Assembly: GCA_022566535.1 (NCBI GenBank)
Contig: JADFIR010000034.1
Location: forward strand, 1 to 34,271
DNA: 34,271 bases
Direction: 5' to 3'
Source of the DNA: Planctomycetota bacterium
GTDB lineage: Bacteria; Planctomycetota; Phycisphaerae; Phycisphaerales; SM1A02
Positions within the stretch are counted from its first letter, which is position 1, and every line of letters begins with the position of its first letter. A program made the translations under genes and the position numbers. Under the pieces are notes generated by a model. That model saw only the letters and a program-made list of their open reading frames with translations, was not told the origin of the DNA and searched no databases. Shown in pieces: positions 1 to 7,833 of this stretch.

Positions 1-288
1 GGCCCTGATCACTGTGACCCCGGGCCGCCACCGAGCGGCGCTACCACCGCCCCATCGCTTGCCGGCGCCACCACGCAACCATCCACTATCCAGAATCCGC
101 AGCCTTGGCAATATGACCCGGTGACCGACCGACACTGGCATGCCGGCCCTGATCACTGGGACCCCGGCCCACCACCGAGCGACCCTGGCAGCTCGACTTC
201 CGGCAGCGAGGTGCCCGCGCCGCCCAACATTGCCAATCCGCAACCGTGGCAGTACGACGCCGCGACGGATCGACATTATGACCCGAAC
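1..288 (+). repeat. 144-nt coding tandem repeat (two copies)
   Basis: Bases 1-144 and 145-288 start with nearly the same 15 nt and encode the same order of motifs: GPDHxDPGPPPS, a variable Ser/Thr/Pro linker, then NPQPWQYDxxTDRH. The linker differs, so this is a degenerate protein repeat. The left boundary lies outside the window. Confidence 0.6.
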
Positions 289-345
289 CACACCCACTGG
301 CATTCCGGTCCCCCGCCCGCCGACAAACCCTCCCCGGACGGGTAG
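1..345 (+). CDS. C-terminal part of a Pro/Trp/His-rich repeat protein (5' truncated by window edge)
   Basis: The frame is open from the first base and ends at a TAG at 343-345, so only the last 114 residues are visible. They form a tandem repeat: the segment NPQPWQYDxxTDRH, followed by a His/Trp-rich stretch and GPPP, occurs twice, and the DHxDPGPPPS segment is repeated 48 codons (144 nt) apart at bases 1 and 145. Proline, glycine, histidine and tryptophan dominate and no catalytic motif is seen. A GTG at 121 lies inside the repeat and is unlikely to be a real start. The composition suggests an extended structural or surface segment, but I do not recognise the family. It converges on rnpA, with a hairpin between them. 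Confidence 0.55.
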   Translation, partial: GPDHCDPGPPPSGATTAPSLAGATTQPSTIQNPQPWQYDPVTDRHWHAGPDHWDPGPPPSDPGSSTSGSEVPAPPNIANPQPWQYDAATDRHYDPNHTHWHSGPPPADKPSPDG

Positions 346-410
346 GGAAACCACGGTGTCGCTCGCTTGATGCGCGCGCCGAGCACCCGATCAACAACGT
401 CGAGGCTCTA

Positions 411-432
411 GCCCCGCACGGGTGTGCGGGGT
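411..432. terminator. Hairpin between convergent genes (candidate terminator)
   Basis: CCCCGCAC (412-419) pairs perfectly with GTGCGGGG (424-431) around a GGGT loop. No real T-tract follows on the plus strand. The position between a gene ending at 345 and rnpA ending at 534 on the other strand suits a bidirectional transcription barrier. Confidence 0.4.
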
Positions 433-533
433 TCCCGCAGGTTACCACCCGCGGCTGTGCATCAGATAATGCGCGCGAGTAATTCCTAGTGCGATTACTC
501 AGCAGCTAACAAGCGAGAGCAATGGAGGTGGAG

Positions 534-956
534 CTATGAAGCGATCTTCGGGCCGGTGTCGTTGGGCCTGTGCAATCTCTTGGACCATGTCAGATCAACT
601 GCTCGCACGGCCTTGAAAAGAGCCTTTTGGTATTCAGCGAGCGTCAGCGGCTCGTGGCGGCGAACGCTGACCACGAGATCATAGCCGCTGGATAAGTCAT
701 GTTGCATTGACCGAAAGGCCTCGCGCAGACGGCGCTTGATTCGGTTGCGAGCGACGGCCGTGCCCACCCGGCGTGAAATCGCAAAGCCAAGGCGGGGATG
801 GCCAAGCCCATTGGGCAGGGCCCAGACGAGCAGTGGGCCGACGGCCGTGCGCACGTTCGCCCCAAAAACCAACTGGAATTGCCCCGCACGGGTCAGCCGC
901 ATCTTGCCCCCAAAGCGCCGGCCGGTCCCGGGCTGTCGCTCGGATTCAGCAGCCAC
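534..956 (-). CDS. rnpA: Ribonuclease P protein component
   Basis: RnpA is the protein subunit of RNase P, which trims the 5' leader of tRNA precursors. The family signature RNRIKRRLREAFR is present in the middle, preceded by RLGFAISRRVGTAVA, the basic RNA-binding helix region, and followed by YDLVVSVRR. The N-terminal RLTRAGQFQLVFG is the usual beginning of the fold. The longest frame uses GTG at 956 (140 aa); an ATG at 902 would give 122 aa, closer to the usual family length and with GGGGG just upstream, so 902 may be the true start. No rpmH (L34) gene lies upstream and no yidC/yidD downstream, so the common rpmH-rnpA-yidC order is broken here. The ClC gene ends 97 nt upstream on the same strand. 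Confidence 0.93.
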   Translation of the reverse strand: MAAESERQPGTGRRFGGKMRLTRAGQFQLVFGANVRTAVGPLLVWALPNGLGHPRLGFAISRRVGTAVARNRIKRRLREAFRSMQHDLSSGYDLVVSVRRHEPLTLAEYQKALFKAVRAVDLTWSKRLHRPNDTGPKIAS

Positions 957-1053
957 GGCCTTTGCCCACGGAGCTCACGCAATAGCAAGACGTCTTTGAA
1001 CACCTCATGAGTCCTACCTGATCCCTCATGCCTAGTGCCTCATGCCTCTCTTC

Positions 1054-2871
1054 TCAATCCCTATTCAGCTCGTCTTGGTACTTTCGCATCAGATGCGATC
1101 GCGTAATCAGCCCCAGCACCCGGCCGCGGCCGGATTCCTCAAGCACCGCCAGACTTTGCACGTCGTGCCTGCTGAACTTGTCCAGGACAACATCAAGCGT
1201 ATCATCCGGCATGACGACCGGCAGATCGCCGCGTTGTAACTCGTTCACCTGCAACAAAGGGATCGCTTCACGGTATACCAATGCCGCCCGCAGATCATCC
1301 CCCGTCACCATGCCCACGTAATGGTCCTGTTCATCAACGACGACGAAGTCGCCGGCGGAGAACTCCTCACTGAGCTCCAACAGCCGCTGGGCCGAGTCGT
1401 CCGGATGCACCATGACTGGCCGATCGAGCGGCACGTCGCTAACCGACAGCCGCCGCAGGATGGTCAGGTCGCTCATAGCCCCGATACGGACTCCCCGGCG
1501 AGCGAGCTTCAAGGTGTAGATGCTTTGCCGCGATATGAGTTGGGAGACGACGGTGCTGATAACTGCGGCCAACATCAACGGCAGGATGATCTGATAGCTA
1601 CGCGTGATCTCGTAAACGATGAGGATGGCCGTAAGCGGGGCGTGCGTCGTGGCCGCCACCACTGCCGCCATGCCCACCAGCGCATAGTGCTCGGGACTGG
1701 CGGGGTGGCCCCATCCCAGCGCGCCAACCGCGATGCCGAACGCACCCCCGACGCAAGCCCCCAGCATCAGCGAAGGTGCAAACACTCCGCCGGAGCCTCC
1801 GGAGCCGATCGTCAAGCACGTTGCCACCACCTTCAGTCCGCACAACACGATCAGCGCCAGCAACAGACGTCCGTCCGAACCGTGGCCGTAGTACTCCGGG
1901 CTCAACAGGCTCTTGATGACCGGGTATCCGTTGCTGAAGAACGGCGGCATGTTCTGCTGGGGCTTCATGAGCAGGACGTAGCCGATACCGATCGCCCCAA
2001 GCAGCGCCGCCCCGGTGACGGGCTTGAGGATCGGATGCAGATTGATCCGGGCGTATCGATCCTCGGTCCAATACAGCGCCTTGATGAACACCATCGCCGC
2101 AAGTCCACACACCACGCCGAGCACGAGATAGTTGGGGATCTCCAGCGCGGTGAACGCACCGATGTTGAAGTCTTCGACCACGGCGAAAATTGCTTCGTTT
2201 TCGCCGAGATACGCCTGCGTGCACACGGCCGAGAACACCGAGGCGATGACAATTGGCGTAAACGTCCGCAGCGAGAAGTCGCGCAGCAGGATCTCCAGCA
2301 CGAAGAAGATGCCCGCAATGGGCGCATTGAACACCGAGGCGATTCCCGCCGCGGCCCCGCAGCCCAGCAGGGTGCCGGTGTTTTGGGGGTTGGCGCGCAG
2401 AATCTGGCCGATCTTTGATCCCATGGCCGAGCCGATCTGGACGATCGGCCCCTCCGCCCCGGCTGATCCGCCCGACCCGATGGTGCAGATCGCCGACATC
2501 CACTTGGCGATCGCCACCCTCAGCTTGATTCGAGATTTCTTGCGGTGAATGGAGTACAGCACTTCGGGCACACCGTGCCCTCTCGCTTCGCCGGCTAGAA
2601 AATACACGATGATCCCGGCTAGGAGTCCACCTGCCATCGGGACCAGCGGGATCATCCACAGCAGTGCGTTGGCCGGAAGTCTCTCCGCCGCCTCTTCCGT
2701 GAGGTGGATTGTCTTCATGAAGGCCAGGGCGACGCCGGCGGTGATGATCCCGATCGCCGCCGCGATCAAGACGAGATACCAGTCGCGCTCGAACCCGAGC
2801 TTCGCGCTAAGCCGCCGCAGCCGCCTCGCTACAGGGGTGCGCATCAACCGATATCGCCGGGGCCGGGGCAT
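1054..2871 (-). CDS. ClC-family chloride channel/transporter with C-terminal CBS pair
   Basis: This is a 605-aa integral membrane protein. The selectivity segment reads GHGVP (residues 98-102) in place of GSGIP. The gating-glutamate motif GAEGP (Glu140) is intact, as are GGSGGVFAPSL and the SYQIILP tyrosine of the pore. By alignment with E. coli ClC, the intracellular proton glutamate (E203) is replaced by Ile (VLEI, residues 191-194). Chloride/proton coupling may therefore differ from the E. coli exchanger, which is an inference. Residues about 470-605 form two CBS domains (VMVHPDDS..., VVMPDDTL...), expected to bind adenine nucleotides and regulate the pore. Start ATG 2871 has no clear ribosome-binding site; ATG at 2844 is an alternative. 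The upstream hydrolase gene ends 35 nt away on the same strand, so co-transcription is plausible. Confidence 0.93.
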   Translation of the reverse strand: MPRPRRYRLMRTPVARRLRRLSAKLGFERDWYLVLIAAAIGIITAGVALAFMKTIHLTEEAAERLPANALLWMIPLVPMAGGLLAGIIVYFLAGEARGHGVPEVLYSIHRKKSRIKLRVAIAKWMSAICTIGSGGSAGAEGPIVQIGSAMGSKIGQILRANPQNTGTLLGCGAAAGIASVFNAPIAGIFFVLEILLRDFSLRTFTPIVIASVFSAVCTQAYLGENEAIFAVVEDFNIGAFTALEIPNYLVLGVVCGLAAMVFIKALYWTEDRYARINLHPILKPVTGAALLGAIGIGYVLLMKPQQNMPPFFSNGYPVIKSLLSPEYYGHGSDGRLLLALIVLCGLKVVATCLTIGSGGSGGVFAPSLMLGACVGGAFGIAVGALGWGHPASPEHYALVGMAAVVAATTHAPLTAILIVYEITRSYQIILPLMLAAVISTVVSQLISRQSIYTLKLARRGVRIGAMSDLTILRRLSVSDVPLDRPVMVHPDDSAQRLLELSEEFSAGDFVVVDEQDHYVGMVTGDDLRAALVYREAIPLLQVNELQRGDLPVVMPDDTLDVVLDKFSRHDVQSLAVLEESGRGRVLGLITRSHLMRKYQDELNRD

Positions 2872-2906
2872 GGGAAGGGATCAGTCTATCCCCAGCCGCC
2901 CCAGGC

Positions 2907-3830
2907 TCAAGGATCGCGCGGCGGCTCCTGGTCGCCGCCCAGGTGCGCCGCGAAGAAATCGATCGTCAACTGATCGATCTCGGGGTGCGTCGCGCGAAGG
3001 CTGTTGTGGTCGCCGCCGGCAAGCTCGACCAGCTCGGCGGCCACGGCCGCCTCGGCCAGGCGCCGGCTGTTGCTGATGGGGATCGTCCGGTCGGCGGTGC
3101 CATGGACGAGCAGGATCGGCCGATCGATCCGCCCGATCGCATCAACCGGGCGGTAATTATCTTTGATCAGCAGCGTCGCCAGCCCCCGACTCACGAACCC
3201 CGGCGAGTCGCCGCCCAGCGCGCTCGCCGCAATGTCGCGCCAGCTTGCAAACGCCGACTCGATGACTGCGGCGCGAATCTCCGGCCGATCGGCCATCATG
3301 TTCAGCGCGATCGACCCACCCAGCGACTGCCCATACAGGCCGATGCGCTGCCGGTCGATATCTTCGCGAGCCAACAGGGCATCAAGGGCGGCGTGACTAT
3401 CGGCGATCAGCGGGCCGCGCCTTCGAGCCGAGCCCTCGCTTCGCCCGTATCCGCGATAATCGAAGATGAACAGGTTGAACCCCCCCAACGGCAGGTGCTC
3501 CGTGAACCCGATGTGTGACTCAATGTTCCCCGCGTTCCCGTGAACCTGCAGAATCGTCGCAGCCTGCTTCGGCAGCGAGTGCGCGCCTTGAGCGGGGATA
3601 AACCACCCGTGCAAGCGTGTTCCATCACTTGACGTAAACCATACCGACTGCGCCGCGGCCAGGTGCGGCGGAGGCTGCGTCGGACCACAGGTTGGAGAGT
3701 AGAAGAGCCGTTCCATGCAGCCAGTTGCCGGCATGTAGAGAAAAACAGCCACGACGGCGATGCGGAGGCTCCAGCGGACGACCCGGCGGGTCACTGAACG
3801 CTGGGGAGCGATCGATTCGCGGCTGCTCAT
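2907..3830 (-). CDS. Membrane-anchored alpha/beta hydrolase (Bem46/YfhR-like)
   Basis: The 307-aa protein has an N-terminal hydrophobic helix (about residues 17-36) ending PATGC, then the alpha/beta-hydrolase core. The oxyanion region is HGNAGN (98-103) and the nucleophile elbow GQSLGG puts Ser at 169. The acid is Asp247 in HGTADRTIP and the base His275 in GGDHNS, so the triad is complete. The DYRGYGRSEG motif matches the Bem46/ABHD13-like group of serine hydrolases; the substrate is unknown. ATGC could act as a weak lipobox, but Ala at -3 is unusual, so a signal anchor is more likely. The frame extends to TTG 3848, but ATG 3830 directly precedes the basic N-terminus and is preferred. It is followed by the ClC gene on the same strand. 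Confidence 0.82.
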   Translation of the reverse strand: MSSRESIAPQRSVTRRVVRWSLRIAVVAVFLYMPATGCMERLFYSPTCGPTQPPPHLAAAQSVWFTSSDGTRLHGWFIPAQGAHSLPKQAATILQVHGNAGNIESHIGFTEHLPLGGFNLFIFDYRGYGRSEGSARRRGPLIADSHAALDALLAREDIDRQRIGLYGQSLGGSIALNMMADRPEIRAAVIESAFASWRDIAASALGGDSPGFVSRGLATLLIKDNYRPVDAIGRIDRPILLVHGTADRTIPISNSRRLAEAAVAAELVELAGGDHNSLRATHPEIDQLTIDFFAAHLGGDQEPPRDP

Positions 3831-4033
3831 CGCCCGGGCCTCGGCCAAGTGTACTGCGATCGGCTCACCACCGTGCGGTCGAGCCGCCGAGGATGGACCG
3901 TCTGGAGTCTCGCCTCTTGACGCATCACGCCGCCCGCTCGCCTGTCCGCCGGATGTGGCCTATACTCGCTGTTTGGCGTATTCCATAGCCACTTGACGGC
4001 CCTCACCCCAGACACCCGGGATCATCACCACCC

Positions 4034-4270
4034 ATGATTGAAGCGCTCAGGAGCGATGAGATCGTAAGGAAGCTCGGCGGCCGGTTCAAGCTGACCGCCC
4101 TGATCCAGCGACGGCTGCGAGAGCTGATCGTCGACGGCGCCCGCCCGTTGGTGGAGCGCCACGGCCGAACAGATCTGGAGGTCATCATCGAAGAGATCCT
4201 CCAGGACAAGATCACCGCGGACTACTCCGAAAGCGGCTACGACCCGACACCCAGTAAAAAGAAGCGTTAG
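4034..4270 (+). CDS. rpoZ: DNA-directed RNA polymerase omega subunit (planctomycete type)
   Basis: The 78-aa protein begins IEALRSDEIVRKLGGRFKLT, continues LIQRRLRELIVDGARPLV and ends in a Lys-rich tail. This corresponds to the omega fold in which a GxRFxLxxLxxxRxxEL helix is followed by a Gly-Ala-Arg segment. Omega helps assemble and stabilise RNA polymerase by clamping beta-prime. Context supports the call: rpoZ commonly precedes the CoA-biosynthesis flavoprotein gene, and a coaC-like gene begins 27 nt after its stop. The only start in this position is ATG 4034, without a strong ribosome-binding site. A TATACT hexamer at 3961-3966 is a possible -10, but I see no convincing -35. Confidence 0.8.
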   Translation: MIEALRSDEIVRKLGGRFKLTALIQRRLRELIVDGARPLVERHGRTDLEVIIEEILQDKITADYSESGYDPTPSKKKR

Positions 4271-4297
4271 GGCTGACGGCGCGCTGCCCGCCGTGGA

Positions 4298-4918
4298 TTG
4301 AGCGCAGAGCTTGTGGGCAACCCAGACACCACCGCTTCCAATGCCGCCGCCGAACGACGCGTGATTGTCGGCCTCAGCGGCGGGATCGCCTGCTACAAGG
4401 TCGCCCACGTCGTCAGCCGACTGGCCCAGGCCGGCGCCCAAGTGACCGTGGCCATGACCGAAGCGGCGACACGATTCGTCACCCCGCTGACGTTTCAGGC
4501 GCTCTCCGGCCGAGCGGTCTACTGCAGCCCGTGGGAACACATCGAGTCACACGACCCGCAACACATCAGCCTGGCCCGGGCCGCCGATCTCATGTTGATC
4601 GCCCCGTGCACGATGGACATGCTCGCCAGGCTCGTCCACGGCCGGACTGATGATGTCGTCAGCCTGATCGCGTCCGCAGTAGATTGGGCGCGGCAGCCCA
4701 TGCTGGTGGCGCCGTCGATGAACGAGGTGATGTGGAATCAGCCGGCCACCCAGCGCAACGTGGCCCAGCTTCGAGCCGACGGCTGCAAGATCATCGAGCC
4801 GACGGAAGGTTGGCAGGCCTGCCGCACCGAAGGCATCGGCCGACTCGCCGAGCCGGACACCATCCTCGACGCGGTGATGTCTGAACTGACCGCTCGTGCG
4901 CGCCCCCGCGCACAGTGA
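4298..4918 (+). CDS. coaC: Phosphopantothenoylcysteine decarboxylase (CoaC, stand-alone)
   Basis: This FMN-dependent HFCD-family flavoprotein decarboxylates 4'-phosphopantothenoylcysteine to 4'-phosphopantetheine in coenzyme A synthesis. The N-terminus VIVGLSGGIACYK is the flavin-binding start, His89 in HISLARAADL is the conserved catalytic histidine, PSMNEVMW (139-146) is the PxMNxxMW motif, and WQACRTEGIGRLAEP carries the clamp cysteine (Cys175). The protein stops at 206 aa, so the CoaB ligase domain normally fused behind it in bacteria is missing and must be encoded elsewhere if CoA is made this way. The start is uncertain: TTG 4298 or GTG 4313; an in-frame TGA at 4274 excludes a longer form. 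It probably shares a transcript with rpoZ. Confidence 0.88.
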   Translation: MSAELVGNPDTTASNAAAERRVIVGLSGGIACYKVAHVVSRLAQAGAQVTVAMTEAATRFVTPLTFQALSGRAVYCSPWEHIESHDPQHISLARAADLMLIAPCTMDMLARLVHGRTDDVVSLIASAVDWARQPMLVAPSMNEVMWNQPATQRNVAQLRADGCKIIEPTEGWQACRTEGIGRLAEPDTILDAVMSELTARARPRAQ

Positions 4919-4920
4919 GT

Positions 4921-5118
4921 AAAAGGGGACATTCTGCTCTGCTGAAAACCTTTCCCAGACGGCCTGTGCAAATCGGTTCGCTGGTGGTGCGGTCTTGAAA
5001 TCCGCAGGGTTTTCACCGGCAACCTCTGAAGATTCTGCCTGCCCATCGCAGGCTCGGAGAGGTCTTCAACAGAGCAGGGACATTCTACTTTTCTCAGAAG
5101 ACCAGAATGTCCCCTTTT
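4921..5118. mobile_element. MITE/REPIN-like inverted-repeat element, no gene inside
   Basis: A perfect 15-bp inverted repeat forms the ends: AAAAGGGGACATTCT (4921-4935) and AGAATGTCCCCTTTT (5104-5118). A second inverted repeat lies just inside (4935-4951 against 5060-5076, 15 of 17 matching). The right end can also fold alternatively: GGTCTTC (5061-5067) with GAAGACC (5097-5103), and GGGACATTCT (5077-5086) with AGAATGTCCC (5104-5113). There is no coding frame of note. It lies 2 nt after coaC and just upstream of the kinase promoter. Short non-autonomous elements mobilised by IS200/REP-associated Tyr transposases look like this; no such transposase is in the window. Confidence 0.6.
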
Positions 5119-5170
5119 CTCCGCCCGATCACGGCGGTGAGGTGGAAGACTGAATCTGTAGGCCCGTTGA

Positions 5171-5195
5171 TATACTGGTATGAGGATAAAGGTGG
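5171..5195 (+). promoter_or_regulatory. Putative -10 and ribosome-binding site of the kinase gene
   Basis: TATACT (5171-5176) is a good -10 hexamer. CTGAAT at 5150-5155 is a weak -35 with a 15-nt spacer. AGGTGG (5190-5195) precedes the ATG at 5202 by 6 nt and fixes that start. Confidence 0.4.
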
Positions 5196-5201
5196 CATCG
5201 C

Positions 5202-7571
5202 ATGTGTGACGAGCAGCCCACCGTCAGCCGTGATATTGAGGTCTCTGATTCGCTGCCGGAGCATTTGGTTGAAACGATCGCCGCGCCCGCGATCCCCCCG
5301 TCTCTTCCGCAACGGATCGGCCGGTACCGGCTCATCGGCGTGATTGGATACGGGGGTATGGGAGCCGTGTACAAAGCGGTCCAGGATAGTCCTCGCCGAA
5401 TCGTCGCCGTGAAGGTGATGAAACAAGGGATCTCGTCGCGCTCGGCGCTGCGCCGCTTTGAATACGAGTCACAACTCCTCGGGCGGTTGCGCCACCCCGG
5501 TATCGCGCAGGTGTATGAAGCCGGCATGCACGATGACGGCACCGGCGGCGTGCCGTACTTCGCCATGGAGTACATCGCCGACGCGACGACCTTCACTCAG
5601 TATGCGAATGCAAAGAAGCTCGGAACCCGCGAGCGCTTGGAGCTCTTTACCAAGGTTTGTGACGCTGTCCATCACGGCCATCAAAAGGGAATCATCCATC
5701 GCGATCTGAAACCAGAGAACATCCTGGTCGATTCGTCCGGCGAGCCAAAGATCATTGATTTCGGCGTGGCTCGTGCGACGGATTCGGACCTTGCGGTGAC
5801 CACGATGCGGACCGAGGTGGGTGAGCTCGTGGGCACTGTGCCGTACATGAGCCCCGAACAGATCGAAGCCGATCCGCATGACATCGATACGCGATCAGAT
5901 GTCTATGGGCTAGGGGTGGTGCTCCATCAACTGCTCACCGGCGAGCTGCCCTACGACCTATCCGGCATGCCGGTGTATGAGGCGACGCGCATCATCCGAG
6001 AGCAGCCGCCCATACGAATCAGCATGTTCGATCGCAGCCTGCGCGGCGATATCGAGACCATCGTTCTTCATGCCCTGGAGAAGCAGCGTGATCGGCGGTA
6101 TCAGTCTGCGGCGGAATTGGCCCAAGACATTCGTAGATATTTGCACCATCAGCCGATCTCGGCGCGGCCGCCGAGCCTGGTCTACCTCGTGACAACCTTT
6201 ACGAAACGGAACAAGGTGCTCGTTACGGGTATCGCGGCGGTGTTTGTCGCGCTGGTTTTGGGAATCATCGGCACAAGTGTCGGGCTGGTTCAGGCTCGCA
6301 TGGAAGCGAACACCTACACCGCGGTAAGCGGTTTCTTTGAGCAGGCGTTCGGGTCACTTGAGGCCAGAGACGGCGCCGGACCGCAGGCACTGGTCGCTGA
6401 TCTGTTGGATGACGCCGCGGAGAAGATCGATTCGGAACTGGGCGATCAGCCAAAGGTTCAGGCCAGGCTCCGCTGGTCGATCGGCAACGGATACCGAGCG
6501 TTGACGCTGTATGACAAGGCAGAAGAGCAGCTGCGCGCTGCGCTGACTACCCAGCGGCGAGTGCTCGGTGAGCCTCACCAGGACATTGCGCAGGCTCTAG
6601 AGGACCTAGCCGCGGTGCTCTGGTTCAGGGGACGCTTTGATGAAGCCGAGCTGATGTCCCGTGAATCCCTCCACATGCGCCGCAGACTGTTTGGCGATGA
6701 GCACGAGGAGGTAGCGAGCAGCCTGAACTATCTCGCCGCATGTCTGAATTCGCAGGGACGGCACAGCGAGGCGGAGGAACTCTACCGCCAGTCACTGGGC
6801 ATGCGGCGGCGAATATGGGGTGAGCGACACGAGATGGTCGCCAGAACCAAGAACAACTTGGCAACGTGTCTCATGTACCAACGGAGCTATGACGAAGCTG
6901 AGCAGCTATTGCGTGATGCGGTTGATATCGTGCGAACCGCTCGCGGCCTCGAACACATCGATGTCGCAGCCGGCTTGAGTAACCTCGCACGCTGTCTGGT
7001 GTCGATGGAGAGGCTCGAGGAGGCAGAAAGGCTCTTTCGCGAGGCATTGGACATCAAACGGAAGCGGCTGCGAGAAGGTCACGCTTCGGTCGCGATTACG
7101 CGGCGCCATCTTGCCGGTCTGCTCAACAACATGGGACAGTACGACGAGGCGGAACAGTTGTGCCGAGCAGCGCTGAAGGTGCAGCGACAAAGGTTTGAGC
7201 CGCCGCATCCCAGAATCATCAGCTCCACGTCGCTGTTGGCGAACATCTTGCGCAACCAGGGCGACCTGGCGGGTGCCGATCAGGTTCTGCGCGATCTGAT
7301 CGAACTCCGCCAGCTTGAGCATCCGGCGGGTCATTGGCAGGTGGCGGTGGCTGAGAGCAGACTCGGAGCCTGTATCGCCCGACAGGGTCGCTACCGGGAG
7401 GCTGAGCCGCTGCTGGTGGAAAGCTATAGTCACATCAACACTGAGCTCGGTGCGGATCACCAGGAGACGCTGGTGGCTCTCGATCGAATTGTTGTGTTGT
7501 ACGAGGCGTGGGATAAGCTTGACCAGGCTCAGCAGTATCGCGAACTGCTAGTGCCCATGAAGAACAATTGA
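5202..7571 (+). CDS. Transmembrane Ser/Thr protein kinase with C-terminal TPR repeats
   Basis: This 789-aa protein has three parts. A Hanks-type kinase domain spans about residues 42-312: glycine loop GYGGMG (49-54), ATP lysine Lys71, catalytic loop HRDLKPEN (Asp168), DFG at 186-188 and SPE at 217-219, all intact, so it should be active. One membrane helix covers about 338-363. The remaining 420 residues form 42-residue kinesin-light-chain-type TPRs, with repeated ...YDEAE.L.R.AL...R...G..H..VA....NLA motifs from about 440 to 780. The kinase should face the cytoplasm and the TPRs the opposite side, in the PknB-like topology common in planctomycetes. No partner is apparent next to it. Coupled transcription with coaC is unlikely because the 4921-5118 element and a separate -10 intervene. 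Confidence 0.93.
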   Translation: MCDEQPTVSRDIEVSDSLPEHLVETIAAPAIPPSLPQRIGRYRLIGVIGYGGMGAVYKAVQDSPRRIVAVKVMKQGISSRSALRRFEYESQLLGRLRHPGIAQVYEAGMHDDGTGGVPYFAMEYIADATTFTQYANAKKLGTRERLELFTKVCDAVHHGHQKGIIHRDLKPENILVDSSGEPKIIDFGVARATDSDLAVTTMRTEVGELVGTVPYMSPEQIEADPHDIDTRSDVYGLGVVLHQLLTGELPYDLSGMPVYEATRIIREQPPIRISMFDRSLRGDIETIVLHALEKQRDRRYQSAAELAQDIRRYLHHQPISARPPSLVYLVTTFTKRNKVLVTGIAAVFVALVLGIIGTSVGLVQARMEANTYTAVSGFFEQAFGSLEARDGAGPQALVADLLDDAAEKIDSELGDQPKVQARLRWSIGNGYRALTLYDKAEEQLRAALTTQRRVLGEPHQDIAQALEDLAAVLWFRGRFDEAELMSRESLHMRRRLFGDEHEEVASSLNYLAACLNSQGRHSEAEELYRQSLGMRRRIWGERHEMVARTKNNLATCLMYQRSYDEAEQLLRDAVDIVRTARGLEHIDVAAGLSNLARCLVSMERLEEAERLFREALDIKRKRLREGHASVAITRRHLAGLLNNMGQYDEAEQLCRAALKVQRQRFEPPHPRIISSTSLLANILRNQGDLAGADQVLRDLIELRQLEHPAGHWQVAVAESRLGACIARQGRYREAEPLLVESYSHINTELGADHQETLVALDRIVVLYEAWDKLDQAQQYRELLVPMKNN

Positions 7572-7656
7572 GCACACAGCACGCCTCGACGCATGCCGTG
7601 GACCATGCAACCACAGCGGGACCTACCGGCGGGGATCGGCGGTGTGGTGGTCGTGC

Positions 7657-7731
7657 TCACGGCCAAATGGCCAGGAGCATCAGCAGGTCACTGATGCCCC
7701 GGCGGCCATCGCCGTCGAAGTCAGTACCTCC
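7657..7731 (-). pseudogene. Orphan dockerin-like C-terminal tail
   Basis: Read on the minus strand, 24 codons plus TGA encode GGTDFDGDG...GISDLL...LLAIWP, the calcium-binding tail of planctomycete exported proteins. It lies downstream of the secreted protein gene ending at 7834, beyond that gene's terminator hairpin. It is nevertheless in the same frame as that gene, with no stop between 7834 and 7657. It is either the lost tail of that protein, cut off by a new stop codon, or an unrelated fragment. Confidence 0.7.
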
Positions 7732-7772
7732 AAGAAAGCGGAAGCCAGGACTTCGTGCGTCCTGGCTTCCGC
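7732..7772 (-). terminator. Rho-independent terminator of the secreted nidogen-domain gene
   Basis: A 14-bp perfect stem (7738-7751 with 7759-7772) and a 7-nt loop are followed on the minus strand by TTTCTT. It sits 62 nt after the stop codon at 7834-7836. Confidence 0.8.
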
Positions 7773-7833
7773 AACGCTTCAGAAGGGCAGAGCGGGGTGG
7801 CACCGATCCCGCCGCCACCCTATGTCTCAGGAG

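Noticed and set aside
121..345. GTG 121 as gene start
   Set aside because: The codon lies inside the second half of a repeated unit and the frame is open to the window edge, so the gene starts upstream of the window.
1321..2418. 365-aa open frame on the plus strand
   Set aside because: It is antisense to the ClC gene, has the His/Arg/Gln-rich composition of a reverse-complement shadow, and shows no domain.
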